This document shows positions 51,585-61,275 of a stretch of DNA of 64,000 bases, in pieces (the stretch's first letter is position 1; every line of letters starts with the position of its first letter). The stretch is from Laceyella sediminis (lineage in GTDB: Bacteria; Bacillota; Bacilli; Thermoactinomycetales; Thermoactinomycetaceae). The stretch covers positions 1-64,000 of the forward strand of contig NZ_PVTZ01000006.1 in the NCBI RefSeq assembly GCF_003003125.1. The letters run 5' to 3'. Below the pieces are notes generated by a model. It was not told the origin of the DNA, searched no databases, and saw only the letters and a list, made by a program, of their open reading frames with translations. The position numbers and the translations under genes were made by a program.

Positions 51585-54257
51585 ATGGAAACCTATGTTA
51601 TGCATTTCCATGAGATTGATCAGACGCATGTGAGCGAAGTCGGCGGCAAAGGGGCCAACCTCGGTGAGTTATGCAAGGCCGGATTTCCTGTACCCCCCGG
51701 TTTTTGCATCACGACATCTGCTTACCGTGATTTTGTCGGGTCCAGCGGCGAGTTTGATGAGTGGTTGAATGAGCTTGCGAAGTTAAAACCGGAACAGCTG
51801 GATCAGATTAGCTTTTGGGGACAACGGATTCGCAATCATCTGCTCTTCCTATCCCCTTCTGAGCAATTCACATCTGCCCTGTTCGACGCATGGAAAAAGG
51901 AAGGGACAGAACGGGCTTATGCTGTTCGCTCTAGCGCGACAGCCGAAGACTTACCTACCGCTTCCTTTGCCGGACAACAGGAAACTTATCTGAACGTAAA
52001 AGGGTTTGACCCTCTCTTAGAAGCCGTTAAAAAGTGTTGGGCTTCCCTGTTTACTGACCGCGCGATTGTCTATCGCATCAAAAATGGATTTGACCACCGT
52101 TCCGTCCGCTTATCCGTAGTCGTACAACAGATGGTAATCCCTGATGTCTCAGGGATCATGTTCACTGCCGACCCTATCACCGGGCACCGGAACACGGTAT
52201 CCATCGATGCCGGATTCGGCTTGGGTGAAGCTTTTGTTTCCGGATTGGTCACCGCTGATCTGTATAAGGTGCGCGGCAACCAAATCAGCGACAAGCAAAT
52301 CGCCACAAAAGAAAAAGGCATCTTTGCCATGCCGCAAGGTGGCACGGAAACGAGAGACCTCCCTCCCGAACAACGACAAAAACAAGCATTGCCGGACGAG
52401 AAAATCTTGGAACTGGCCGAGCTTGGTCGGCGCATAAAAAAGCATTATGGCACGGAGCAAGACATCGAGTGGTGTCTGGAAGGCGACCGGTTTTTCATTT
52501 TGCAAAGCCGGCCCATCACCTCCCTTTACCCACTCCCACCCGCAAAGGAGACATCGCTCCGAATCTATCTTTCGTTCGGCCACAAACAGATGATGACCGA
52601 CTATATGAAGCCGCTTGGGATTTCGGTTTTACGCACCCTCGTCCCAATCAACAAGCAGTCCGTCCATTCTGAAAGCAACAGTCTGGTTGAAGCAGGCGGC
52701 AGATTGTTCTTAGATTGCACGCCTGCCTTGCATCTCACATCCATACGAAACAAAATTTGCGCAAACGCCGAACTGGATGATGATCTCCTTGCTCTGTCCA
52801 AGGCTATCCAGACGGAAGAGTTTCAGCAAAGCCTTCCCCGCCGAGGGGTGAGACGTCAATTTTTCCGCACCTTCAAACGCATTTTTACTGTCTATGGCCG
52901 AGCGATTTCCCTGTGGATCAAGCTGTTCTATTTCGGTGACCCACAGAAGGCAGCCAAACAGGCTCACATCACCTATGAACAAAATTTAGCTCGTTGCAGA
53001 CAAAAGCTCTTAGGCCTGTCCGGCTCCGAACGGATGAAGGCGCTGCAGGACAGTGTGGCGCGAGACGTATTGAAGGCGTTGGCAGATTCATTAGCTTGCA
53101 CCCTGGCGGGATTGATGGCAGGAGTCATCCTGGAACGGCGCGTGAAGAAATGGTTGGGAGAAGAAGTGCCTCCCGCCCTGCACAAATCTCCGCCAGGCAA
53201 TGTCACGAGTGAAATGGGCTTGATGATCGGCGATTTGGCAGATGCGGCAAGAGACTGCCCTGCATTGCTCCAATATCTTGAAACAGCGCAAGACGAAACG
53301 TTTTATGAGGGATTGCGCAACATCGAAGGCGGAGAAGCCTTTCAAGCTAAACTTTCTGCATTTATGGAAAAGTACGGCATGCGCGCCCCCGGAGAGATTG
53401 ATATTACGCGGGTTCGATACCGAGAGAAACCGACGTTGCTCGTTCCGTCCATTCTAAGCCATATCCGAAGCAATAAAGTGAATGAGCATCGCGAAAATTT
53501 CAGTCGCGGGGAACAGGAAGCGCATGAAGCGATTCAATCTTTGCTTTCCCGGATCAGAAAGACGCGGGGCGGAGCGAGAAAAGCCAAACGGTTGGCGCGG
53601 TTGATCTCCATTTACCGCCATAACGTAGGCATCCGCGAACTGCCCAAGTACATCATCATCCGGCATTTTGCCCTCTTCAGGGAAGCGATCTTGGAAGAAG
53701 CAGAGCAACTATGCGAGCAAGGTGTGTTGAAACAAAAGGAAGATATCTTTTATTTCACATTGGATGAATTGGTCGCTTTGGTGGAACACCGCTTACCTGA
53801 CGCCCAATCGCTGATCGACTCCCGTAAGTTGCAAGAAGCGCACTACAGCAAACTTTCACCCCCACTCGTTATGACTAGCGACGGCGAAATATTTACAGCC
53901 GCTCGGCGCAACGAAAAAGCCCCTCCCGGTGCATTGATCGGCATTCCCGCATCGGCAGGGATTGTAGAAGGATATGTCAAAGTCGTCCGTAGCCTGGAGG
54001 AAGGACGATTGAACAAAGGGGATATTTTGGTCGCTCCCCACACGGATCCTGGGTGGACACCATTATTCCACTCAGCCAAAGCGCTCGTGACAGAGGTCGG
54101 CGGCTTGATGACCCACGGCTCTGTCGTAGCCAGAGAATACGGCATCCCTGCTGTGGTCGGAGTGGAAAAGGCCACCACGCGCTTGAAAGATGGTCAATAC
54201 ATCCGCGTGGACGGCACAAACGGCTATGTGGAAATTTTGGCTGACTCCGCTGATTAA
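51585..54257 (+). CDS. rph: Rifampin phosphotransferase-like / PEP-synthase-family protein
   Basis: This 890-residue protein has an N-terminal ATP-grasp domain (GGKGANLGELCKAGFPVPPG, YAVRSSATAEDLPTASFAGQ), a middle domain (YLSFGHKQMMTDYMKPLGIS) as in rifampin phosphotransferases, and a C-terminal swivelling His domain with phospho-carrier His844 (VGGLMTHGSVVAREYG). Rph phosphorylates rifamycins; close homologues without that activity exist (Bacillus Pps/YvkC type), so the substrate is uncertain. AAGGAG precedes the ATG; the promoter has two operators. Confidence 0.87.
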   Translation: METYVMHFHEIDQTHVSEVGGKGANLGELCKAGFPVPPGFCITTSAYRDFVGSSGEFDEWLNELAKLKPEQLDQISFWGQRIRNHLLFLSPSEQFTSALFDAWKKEGTERAYAVRSSATAEDLPTASFAGQQETYLNVKGFDPLLEAVKKCWASLFTDRAIVYRIKNGFDHRSVRLSVVVQQMVIPDVSGIMFTADPITGHRNTVSIDAGFGLGEAFVSGLVTADLYKVRGNQISDKQIATKEKGIFAMPQGGTETRDLPPEQRQKQALPDEKILELAELGRRIKKHYGTEQDIEWCLEGDRFFILQSRPITSLYPLPPAKETSLRIYLSFGHKQMMTDYMKPLGISVLRTLVPINKQSVHSESNSLVEAGGRLFLDCTPALHLTSIRNKICANAELDDDLLALSKAIQTEEFQQSLPRRGVRRQFFRTFKRIFTVYGRAISLWIKLFYFGDPQKAAKQAHITYEQNLARCRQKLLGLSGSERMKALQDSVARDVLKALADSLACTLAGLMAGVILERRVKKWLGEEVPPALHKSPPGNVTSEMGLMIGDLADAARDCPALLQYLETAQDETFYEGLRNIEGGEAFQAKLSAFMEKYGMRAPGEIDITRVRYREKPTLLVPSILSHIRSNKVNEHRENFSRGEQEAHEAIQSLLSRIRKTRGGARKAKRLARLISIYRHNVGIRELPKYIIIRHFALFREAILEEAEQLCEQGVLKQKEDIFYFTLDELVALVEHRLPDAQSLIDSRKLQEAHYSKLSPPLVMTSDGEIFTAARRNEKAPPGALIGIPASAGIVEGYVKVVRSLEEGRLNKGDILVAPHTDPGWTPLFHSAKALVTEVGGLMTHGSVVAREYGIPAVVGVEKATTRLKDGQYIRVDGTNGYVEILADSAD

Positions 54258-54268
54258 ACCAACGCAAA

Positions 54269-54298
54269 AAGGCAGGCACTGATCATGTGCCTGCCTTT
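54269..54298. terminator. Terminator after the rph-like gene
   Basis: AAGGCAGGCAC and GTGCCTGCCTT enclose TGATCAT; T run on the plus strand. Confidence 0.9.
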
Positions 54299-54333
54299 CT
54301 TCTCTATTTCCTGCCGATTCTGGCTTTTGCGCA

Positions 54334-54912
54334 TTAAACGAAAGAATCTAAAACGACACGCAACACCTTGCCTCTTAACAGCTTGTATGTCCGCTCAATC
54401 CAATTCATCTTCTCAGGATGATAACCGGAACGACCGACATACGTTTTATTGGACCAGATCCCCTTGCCCTTGGACTTGGCAATCTGTTCTGCCTCTTTCA
54501 TCTTTCTGACCATGTCAGGATTGCGGTTTCTGGTATAGCTCACCCGGGCCAAGCCCTTTTTGGCCAACTCTTCCTGCAACAGCTTGCGGTCGACATAGAC
54601 ATAAGCTAGCAATCGACCATAATGATCTCTTTTTTCCGCATCATATCCCAGTTCAACAACGCGGCTCTGATTAATCATATATCTGGTGAACAACTTGGCC
54701 TCTTCCCCATAAGGTTCAACCCCTTTGCGCGGATGACTCGTCTCGGGGGTGTCCACCAATAAAAATCTCACCCGTTCCTCTTTGTCGTTCTTAAACCGTA
54801 CCCGAATGGTATCCCCGTCATACACTTTCACAACCTGTACAGCGTCAATCTCGCCGGCACTGTACAAACTCTTCTTATTCGGCAATCGTTTTCGTTTCTT
54901 TTTAAAAAACAC
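54334..54912 (-). CDS. Thermonuclease-family (SNase) protein
   Basis: This 192-residue staphylococcal-nuclease-fold protein has VVKVYDGDTIRVRF, VRFLLVDTPETSHP (catalytic Arg and Asp), PYGEEAKLFT (catalytic Glu) and EKRDHYGRLLAYV (second Arg). The chosen GTG start at 54912 follows AAGGGAG; no signal peptide then remains, only a very basic N-terminus (FFKKKRKRLPNKK). Cleaves DNA or RNA with Ca2+ in known relatives. Confidence 0.87.
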   Translation of the reverse strand: MFFKKKRKRLPNKKSLYSAGEIDAVQVVKVYDGDTIRVRFKNDKEERVRFLLVDTPETSHPRKGVEPYGEEAKLFTRYMINQSRVVELGYDAEKRDHYGRLLAYVYVDRKLLQEELAKKGLARVSYTRNRNPDMVRKMKEAEQIAKSKGKGIWSNKTYVGRSGYHPEKMNWIERTYKLLRGKVLRVVLDSFV

Positions 54913-55130
54913 TATGTCTTCTCCCTTGATGTAAATTATCTCTTTAAACAGAAACTTATAAGTTCTCATTGATTATTCTACTATTAATAACAAATAAAAA
55001 TCTATAACCTAAGGAAAGGCGTTTCCATCACTCTGCCATGTGTTTTTAGCCCAATTATGACCGCCCTTCATAGGTGAGTATCGCAGACAGACCCAATGAA
55101 TGTTCCCTATGGAACCTTGATTCGAAAAAA

Positions 55131-55160
55131 GACCGCCAGCCTCATCAAGGCCAGCGGTCC
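55131..55160 (-). terminator. Terminator of acsA
   Basis: GACCGC..GCCT and AGGC..GCGGTC form a two-part stem; six T follow on the minus strand. Confidence 0.85.
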
Positions 55161-55196
55161 CGCTCCCACCGTGTACCACGGGGGAATGTTTCATGG

Positions 55197-57176
55197 TTAG
55201 CTACCTGTTTTGATCTTGGCGATGCTCGCCTTCACCCCTTCCAACACCTGCGGATCTTCCAAACCGGTCACATCCCCGGCCACTTCGCCATGAACCCACA
55301 ATTCTTTTAATAGGCGACGCATAATTTTACCGCTGACGGTTTTTGGCATTTCATCGAGGAACACCACCTGGCCAGGCTTGGCGATCTCCCCAATTTTGTC
55401 AATGATCCGTTGGCTTATTTCCTGTCTCAATCGGTCTTCCTCCGCAGGGATGTCCTGGTTTGCTTTGGCAAACACGATCGGGATCTCCCCTTTGATTTTA
55501 TCGGGTACGCCGATGACGGCTGCCTCGGAAACATCCGCGCAGGCCAATACTGCACTCTCCATTTCCATGGTGCTGAGGCGGTGACCAGCGACGTTGAAGG
55601 CATCATCAGAGCGGCCCACCACCCAGAAATGCCCATCCTCATCTTTTAACGCGATGTCGCTGGCGAAATAACAGCCTTGCACTTGGCTGAAATAAGCCTC
55701 TTTGTAGCGCTCAGGCTGTTTCCAAAGCGTCCGGCACAGCATAGGCATCGGCCGGCGCATAACTAAGTTTCCCAGCACCCCTGCAGGCACCGGCTGGCCA
55801 TTGTCATCAACCACATCCATGGCCGCGCCCAAAAATTGAATTCCAGCCGAACCTGGCTTCATGGGGGTCAACCAAGCGGCCCCGGCGATAGGGCATCCGG
55901 CCACTTCTGTCTGTCCCCATGTGTTATTGACATAAACGTTGTTTCTCCCCAAAACCTCGCGCGTCCAATGCCATGTCTCTGGATCGAACGGCTCCCCGAC
56001 CAACGCGATAACATCGAGACACGACAAGTCATAAGGCGCCAACGCTTCATTTCCAAGGCTTTTTAGCATACGCAATGCCGTCGGCGCAGTGAACAGCTTA
56101 TTGATGCGATAGCGATCAATAATCTGATAAAAACGGTCCGCTTCGGGATAGTTTGGCGCCCCTTCATACACCACAGTTGTGACCCCATTAGCCAACGCAC
56201 CGACAATTCCCCAAATGTGCATCGTCAACCAGCCGATGTCCGCAGTGCACCAGAAGACATCATCTTGGCGATGATCCATATGATATTTGGCGTAAATGTA
56301 ATTTTGCACTACAAAGGCCATGCCAGCGTGAACCACCCCTTTGGGGTTTCCCGTCGTCCCGCTGGTGTAAAAAACAATGCCCGGCTCATTGGCTTCTACC
56401 CCTGTCGGTTCACATTGATTGCTTGCTCCTTTCACAAGCTCGTGCCACCAGTAATCCCGTCCTGCTTGCATGTGCACGGGCTGGTTCAACCGATTGACGA
56501 CAATCACCGCCTGAACGCCGTTGACCGCTGGAACCACTTGATCCATCTTGTCTTTCAACGGAATGCGTTTTCCCCTGCGTAAAGAAGCGTCAGCGGTAAT
56601 GATCAACTTCGGTTCAAAATGGATGAGTCGGTCTTTGAGCGCCTCGGTAGAAAATCCGGAAAAAACGGCGTTATACACCGCCCCCAAACGGAAACAGGCT
56701 AACACAGCAATCACGGCTTCCGGCAGGTTAGGCAGATAAATGGCCACCGGATCCCCTTTTTTCACGCCAAACTCCTTCAACACATTAGCAAAACGGTTCA
56801 CTTCAGCCAAAAGCATCTGATAAGTATAAAAACGGACCGGTCCGTCTTCCCCTTCCCAAATCAAGGCTGTCCTATTTCCGGCTCCCGCTTGGACATGCCT
56901 GTCCAATAAGTTGTAACAGGGGTTGCTGACCCCACCGGTAAAAAAACGAAAATCGGCAAAGTCTCCCGACATGGTGTCAGTCCACGGCTCAAACCAATGC
57001 AATTCACGTGCCACTTGATCCCAAAAAGCGGCGGGATTCTCCCATGAACTCTCCAACAGCTCGCGGAAAGCGTCCATACTTCCCAGCTGCGTCGCTCGTA
57101 CTTTTTCCGGGTTGGGTTGAACTAAACGGCTATTTTGCACAACATCCCGCATGCCTTTGATGTCACGATTCACCAT
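55197..57176 (-). CDS. acsA: Acetyl-CoA synthetase / acyl-CoA ligase
   Basis: This 659-residue AMP-forming ligase has the core motif FYTSGTTGNPKGVVH, ATP-contacting NTWGQTEVAG, hinge VGRSDDAFNVAGHRL and the acetyl-regulated Lys in MPKTVSGKIMRR near the end. It activates acetate or a related short acid to the CoA thioester. The start at 57176 follows GGAGGGATGGA; the frame stays open 88 codons upstream but without support. Confidence 0.92.
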   Translation of the reverse strand: MVNRDIKGMRDVVQNSRLVQPNPEKVRATQLGSMDAFRELLESSWENPAAFWDQVARELHWFEPWTDTMSGDFADFRFFTGGVSNPCYNLLDRHVQAGAGNRTALIWEGEDGPVRFYTYQMLLAEVNRFANVLKEFGVKKGDPVAIYLPNLPEAVIAVLACFRLGAVYNAVFSGFSTEALKDRLIHFEPKLIITADASLRRGKRIPLKDKMDQVVPAVNGVQAVIVVNRLNQPVHMQAGRDYWWHELVKGASNQCEPTGVEANEPGIVFYTSGTTGNPKGVVHAGMAFVVQNYIYAKYHMDHRQDDVFWCTADIGWLTMHIWGIVGALANGVTTVVYEGAPNYPEADRFYQIIDRYRINKLFTAPTALRMLKSLGNEALAPYDLSCLDVIALVGEPFDPETWHWTREVLGRNNVYVNNTWGQTEVAGCPIAGAAWLTPMKPGSAGIQFLGAAMDVVDDNGQPVPAGVLGNLVMRRPMPMLCRTLWKQPERYKEAYFSQVQGCYFASDIALKDEDGHFWVVGRSDDAFNVAGHRLSTMEMESAVLACADVSEAAVIGVPDKIKGEIPIVFAKANQDIPAEEDRLRQEISQRIIDKIGEIAKPGQVVFLDEMPKTVSGKIMRRLLKELWVHGEVAGDVTGLEDPQVLEGVKASIAKIKTGS

Positions 57177-57706
57177 TCCATCCCTCCAATGAATGCATTG
57201 ATTCTTTTTGGATTGCCGCCCCATCCGATGACCGGCGAAAACCTTCTTGAAAGCCCTTACATCAAAGTCCGTGCTTCCCAACCGCAGCCATCCGGTGCGA
57301 AGGAGGAATACAGCTAGAATAATAATTGATAGAACCTTCAGATTTCTATTGCCGAGTAACTCCCCGATCACCGAATGAGGATAGGGTACGCAGCAAGCCT
57401 CAAACTGACACCTTCCATGTCCAGTGGTCTTTTTGCCCAATTACAACAAGCTCACTCAAAACTAGTTGACTAACATCCAGGGAACCTAATCATTCATGAT
57501 CGATTTAGGTTCCACAACCTTATTTTATTACAAATGGAACCCGAAGAGCCATCCTGACATCGTGCCTTACCTCCATCCAGGGCCACTTATTGCCGACGCA
57601 ACAGTCGGCAAAAAAGAGGCCGGGTGCACAACAGGTACCTCCGGCCGGATACTGAGAGAGGATTCAGATAAAACAATCTTATGGGAAAGCGTTGTTTCAG
57701 ATTACA
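57177..57706. other. Intergenic region upstream of acsA
   Basis: No gene is supported; frames here have no ribosome sites. GGAACCTAA (57481-57489) and TTAGGTTCC (57505-57513) form a 9-bp inverted repeat, and a leftward terminator lies at 57621-57656. The span gives acsA about 300 bp of upstream region. Confidence 0.5.
57621..57656 (-). terminator. Terminator after the coiled-coil gene
   Basis: GGCCGGAGGTACCTG pairs imperfectly with the CCCGGCC side; a T-rich tract (TCTTTTTT) follows on the minus strand. Confidence 0.65.
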
Positions 57707-58759
57707 TCACTTGTTGTTTTTATCGGCAACCAGTGCGGCAATCTTATCAAACGCTTTGGATTCGTTTGAGCTTGACACCATTTGAATACCCATCTCTTGA
57801 ATCCGCTTATACGCTTCATCCAATTTCGCTTGCAAATTCAAAATGGTTTCATTCGCCGTATCAAGCTGTGCTTTTAAATTGTCGCGCTCTGTTTCCAGAA
57901 TGCGTCTGTCGGCTTCCACTTCCTTTTTGAGAACATTTTCGCGGATGGCCAGAACTTTTTTGATTTCGGCGTCGGCTTTTGCTGAAGCTTCTTTCTTGAC
58001 CTCTGCGATTTTGTCGGGAATGGCAGCCACTTCGGCTTCAAGCTGATCCATCTTCTTCTCCCGTTTTGCGATTTCGCTTTCACGCTCTTCCAGCGATTTT
58101 TTATATGTACTCAACTCAGCGTTTTTCTGTTCGAGTTCCAAGTTAAATGCTTTGCGTTTGCTCGCCAACTCATCCTCAAGTTGGTCATACGCTTGTTTCT
58201 TATGTCTTTCAAAGTCGTATTTGAATTCTTCTTGTTCACGCTTCTGGCTTTGGGTCAGTTTCTCTTTTTGCTCTTTGATCAGCGCCTCGTATTCTTCACG
58301 CGCCGACTTAATTTTGTTCGTGATCTCGTTCAATTCGGCCGTTGCTTTCTCTTTGGCCTCAACCAATTCTTTTTCTTGTTCCAGCTTCAACTCTTGATGG
58401 GCGTTGACCAGCCCAGCGAGGGTGTGAGCCTGCTTTTCAATTCCGAACAATTCCTTGAGCTCCGCCTCTTTGATGGCGATCGCTTCTTTGACGGTCTGGA
58501 GATTGGCCGTTTGCGTCTTGATGTCATCACTGATTTTGCCAAGCAAGCTAGTGACCGATTTTGACAGATCGGTGATTTTCTCTTCAATGTTCCCTTCCAC
58601 AATGTTGTTAGCTTTGGCGATCGTTTCCGCCGTTTTTTTCGCCGTCGTTTCCGCAACCGGATCTAGCTTTCCTTTCTCCAACTCAGCAATTTTCTTCTCC
58701 GCTTCACGGAGAGCCTTCAGGATCGTCGCTTTGGTGTCTTTCTCGGTGACTTTACGCAT
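57707..58759 (-). CDS. Long coiled-coil protein
   Basis: This 350-residue protein is almost entirely helical and charged, with heptad-like runs such as EELEQKNAELSTYKKSLEER-type segments from about residue 85 to 325. A short basic N-terminus precedes them and a tail (SNESKAFDKIAALVADKNNK) follows. No membrane segment or enzyme motif is seen. AAAGGAG precedes the ATG. It may be a structural or filament-forming protein; family not recognised. Confidence 0.8.
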   Translation of the reverse strand: MRKVTEKDTKATILKALREAEKKIAELEKGKLDPVAETTAKKTAETIAKANNIVEGNIEEKITDLSKSVTSLLGKISDDIKTQTANLQTVKEAIAIKEAELKELFGIEKQAHTLAGLVNAHQELKLEQEKELVEAKEKATAELNEITNKIKSAREEYEALIKEQKEKLTQSQKREQEEFKYDFERHKKQAYDQLEDELASKRKAFNLELEQKNAELSTYKKSLEERESEIAKREKKMDQLEAEVAAIPDKIAEVKKEASAKADAEIKKVLAIRENVLKKEVEADRRILETERDNLKAQLDTANETILNLQAKLDEAYKRIQEMGIQMVSSSNESKAFDKIAALVADKNNK

Positions 58760-58971
58760 CTGGATTCTCCTTTTTGTTCAGAAGTGAAATTCATCCGCCG
58801 CAAGAGCTTTCATGTCTCGCACTTATGTTTTTATTCTAACATGCGAACACATGTTTGTAAAGTGTCTCATATAAATTGAATTGGCCTTCCGTCCATCACT
58901 AAAAACAACCTTGACTGGCCAATAATATACTATAAACCAGCTTTTCACCCCTAGGCAGAAAGGTGATCCAT

Positions 58972-59100
58972 ATGGACCTGTCCTATTTTTTTGATGCAAC
59001 GCAAGTGCCGTCAGCCACGATCTATGCCTTCCTGCTAAACTTAGTGGGAATTCCCCTGTTCTTCATTGTGGCCGGGTGGCTCATTACCCGCATGAAATGA
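58972..59100 (+). CDS. Single-pass membrane micro-protein, 42 residues
   Basis: ATG behind AAAGGTGAT. It starts MDLSYFFDATQVPSATIYAF and has one hydrophobic helix (GIPLFFIVAGWLI) with a basic end (TRMK). Divergent from the coiled-coil gene. Family not recognised. Confidence 0.6.
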   Translation: MDLSYFFDATQVPSATIYAFLLNLVGIPLFFIVAGWLITRMK

Positions 59101-59162
59101 ACAAGGTACAGCAATCAACTATGCCGAACGCTTGGCTTTGACTGTTAAAGGAGGTTGAATAA

Positions 59163-59324
59163 ATGAAACGGACGAACAAGAACGAACCGCTGACCGACAA
59201 CAGGGAAACAGAGTTGCCAGACCCGCTTAAACGCTTGCCGGACAGCACTCCCACACCTATAGAGCCAATCCCTCCCAACCTGCTCACTCCACCAGAGGAA
59301 CCGCCTCCGCTCGATCTACCTTGA
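59163..59324 (+). CDS. Proline-rich micro-protein, 53 residues
   Basis: ATG behind AAAGGAGGT, a near-perfect ribosome site. It has a basic start (MKRTNKNEPL) and then a Pro-rich acidic tail (PTPIEPIPPNLLTPPEEPPP). It lies 62 bases after the membrane micro-protein and is followed by a terminator, so the two form a likely operon. Confidence 0.6.
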   Translation: MKRTNKNEPLTDNRETELPDPLKRLPDSTPTPIEPIPPNLLTPPEEPPPLDLP

Positions 59325-59351
59325 CAGGCGCGCGCATCCTTGCCCCAAACG

Positions 59352-59382
59352 AAACAAAGGCGAGCATAAACTCGCCTTTGTC
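59352..59382. terminator. Terminator between the micro-protein operon and the GH18 gene
   Basis: ACAAAGGCGAG pairs with CTCGCCTTTGT around a 6-base loop; bidirectional. Confidence 0.85.
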
Positions 59383-59399
59383 ACCGTTTTCAGTAGTTA

Positions 59400-60638
59400 T
59401 TAAGGAATTAGCTTTGGCAGGTTGGGAATGGTTTGATTGCAGTCCCCTGCCAAGGGAAGGTTGCGGCAAACGTATTGGCCTGCGCTATTTTCGGTGGCCG
59501 CCCCGCTCGGCGCCGGTTGATGGACGCGTTGTTTCCAGAGCTGCCAGAGCATAAAGCCGTCATTGGCTTTACCTTTATACTTAATGTACTTGACCATCGT
59601 TTCGACGTTGTAGTATCGGGTAGCGATATTGTTCTGGCCTGTGAGCATTTCCGCATCGTAGACGGTACCAGGCGGCGCCTCCACTTCAAGTACTGCTCCG
59701 CCGGAGCCTTCGGGGGCGATTTCCATGCCGATATTGATGGGACCGTCATAGATGGCCCGATACGATTCGTACCCTTCACGCGGATCATAATAATCACCGG
59801 CATCATATGACATCAGGTTGATGAAGTCGATCTTGTCACCATGGTCCTTTACCACGCGATACATGGTTCCGCCAAACGGCGAACCCCACTGCACTTTCCC
59901 TTCTTCAAACGGCGTGCTCTTGACATAATAAGCTCCGGTCGACCAACCAGCGATCGAAATCTTCAGATCGGCACCACGTGCTTGGATTTCATTGTAGAGG
60001 CTGGTGATGATCCAGGCAATCTCACCATCCTTGGTACAGCTGAACCGCTCTGCTTCCAGCTTGTTGCAAAGACTGCCACTGGATTCCCAGTCAATGTCGA
60101 CGCCTGACGCACCCAAATCCAGCGCCAGGTCAACCACACGCGATGCGCTGAAGTTGGCCCATTGGCTACCTTGGCTATATGCCCAGCCACCAACCGACAC
60201 CCAAACCTCTGTGCCGCGCGCTTTTAAGGCCGCGATGTTGTCACGCAAGTCACGTGCCTGTTGGGGAGTGAATTTCTTCTGTCCGTTGTAAGTGGTCGCC
60301 CCTTCGACGAATTCAAAGCCGGCGACGGCCTGATCGAATTCATATGAACCTTTTCGATAAGCGGTATCTGGTCTGGCAAAGGAAAGATTCACATTGGTGA
60401 TGTAATTGGGGATATTAGCGGGCGTTAAATCGTAAATGCTTGTGTTCCATGTGCTGGCATAAACCACATACCTGCGGGCCGGCTCATTGGCGCTTTCCTT
60501 CTTCAGCGGTGCCTTCACTTCATCACCGGATGCAGAGGCATGCAAGGGTGTAAACGTTGCCGGCGACAAACTGAAAATCATTGCCACGATGAGAAGAGTG
60601 ATAACCGCGCCCCGTTTCCCCCTATTCTTGATGTTCAT
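59400..60638 (-). CDS. Secreted glycoside hydrolase family 18 protein (chitinase-like)
   Basis: This 412-residue protein has a signal peptide (basic NIKNRGKRG, then AVITLLIVAMIFSLSPA). The GH18 barrel shows VWVSVGGWAYSQG and the catalytic motif GASGVDIDWE (Glu about 183), then FINLMSYDAGDY and DGFMLWQLWKQ. It should hydrolyse chitin or related GlcNAc polymers outside the cell. The start at 60638 follows AAAGGAG. Confidence 0.9.
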   Translation of the reverse strand: MNIKNRGKRGAVITLLIVAMIFSLSPATFTPLHASASGDEVKAPLKKESANEPARRYVVYASTWNTSIYDLTPANIPNYITNVNLSFARPDTAYRKGSYEFDQAVAGFEFVEGATTYNGQKKFTPQQARDLRDNIAALKARGTEVWVSVGGWAYSQGSQWANFSASRVVDLALDLGASGVDIDWESSGSLCNKLEAERFSCTKDGEIAWIITSLYNEIQARGADLKISIAGWSTGAYYVKSTPFEEGKVQWGSPFGGTMYRVVKDHGDKIDFINLMSYDAGDYYDPREGYESYRAIYDGPINIGMEIAPEGSGGAVLEVEAPPGTVYDAEMLTGQNNIATRYYNVETMVKYIKYKGKANDGFMLWQLWKQRVHQPAPSGAATENSAGQYVCRNLPLAGDCNQTIPNLPKLIP

Positions 60639-60963
60639 TTCCATCTCTCCTTTTTCAATCCACAAAAACAATCAAATATTCTGTATATTATTAGTTTAAC
60701 GTATATTAGTATAGTTGTCTATACCATTATGGTTGCGATTTGCCAATTACGAGAGAGAAACAAAGAGCAGATAACCTCGAGGATATTCAGTTTGCCTAAC
60801 AACTTGGACACGTTTGAGGTTCTCAGCATTGAGAGCATTTCGATTCAGGATCAAGAAATGTTACGCAAGCGCCAGACAATCAAATGGAATTTCACAATAA
60901 AAAAACCCGTTCCTTTACGGAGCGAGCCTTCGTATTTACCAAAATACAAGTCATGTAACAACA
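60639..60963. other. Intergenic region upstream of the GH18 gene
   Basis: A plus-strand frame from about 60729 (MVAICQLRERNKEQITSRIF and LPNNLDTFEVLSIESI) looks protein-like but has no ribosome site; it may be a remnant. A weak leftward terminator for the small membrane protein lies near 60900-60935 (imperfect hairpin followed by seven T on the minus strand). Confidence 0.4.
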
Positions 60964-61224
60964 TTATTTGTCTTTTCTAAAAATAAAATATGTCACTAGG
61001 TGTGTTATTCCCACTAAGATATTCAAAAATATTAATATGATTATACCACTTGGCGATGTAATAGGTTTCTCTACAAAAATATACTCAATCACAATAGTAG
61101 CTAAGTATGCAATCACCACCAACCATGGCTTTTTAACTTTACTTGCAAAATAGGCCATGAATATGGTGATTAAAACCACCAGCGCATAAGAAATGAATAG
61201 AAGCGACTTTGAAGATAGAATCAT
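60964..61224 (-). CDS. Small membrane protein, 86 residues
   Basis: Three hydrophobic helices (SLLFISYALVVLITIFMAYF, WLVVIAYLATIVIEYIFV, GIIILIFLNILVGITHLVTY) and a short basic tail. GAGAGG precedes the ATG. It follows the C39-like peptidase gene on the same strand across a hairpin. Family not recognised; an immunity-type role to the peptidase is possible but unsupported. Confidence 0.7.
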   Translation of the reverse strand: MILSSKSLLFISYALVVLITIFMAYFASKVKKPWLVVIAYLATIVIEYIFVEKPITSPSGIIILIFLNILVGITHLVTYFIFRKDK

Positions 61225-61245
61225 TTTTTCATCCTCTCATAATCC

Positions 61246-61273
61246 CCCCCCGCTTGGTTGAGGGGGGATTTTT
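61246..61273. terminator. Hairpin after the C39-like peptidase gene
   Basis: ATCCCCCC and GGGGGGAT enclose an 11-base loop. T5 follows on the plus strand; leftward termination is likely only partial, letting the small membrane gene be co-transcribed. Confidence 0.65.
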
Positions 61274-61275
61274 AT

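Noticed and set aside
57177-57440. 88-codon N-terminal extension of acsA
   Set aside because: No ribosome site, sequence unlike the family; GGAGGGATGGA precedes the internal ATG at 57176.
57481-57513. Inverted repeat GGAACCTAA / TTAGGTTCC considered as a T-box or terminator
   Set aside because: No TGGTACCGCG bulge nearby and no T run; kept only as an unexplained inverted repeat.
57496-57930. 144-codon plus-strand frame
   Set aside because: Low-complexity residues, crosses the terminator and the end of the coiled-coil gene, no ribosome site.
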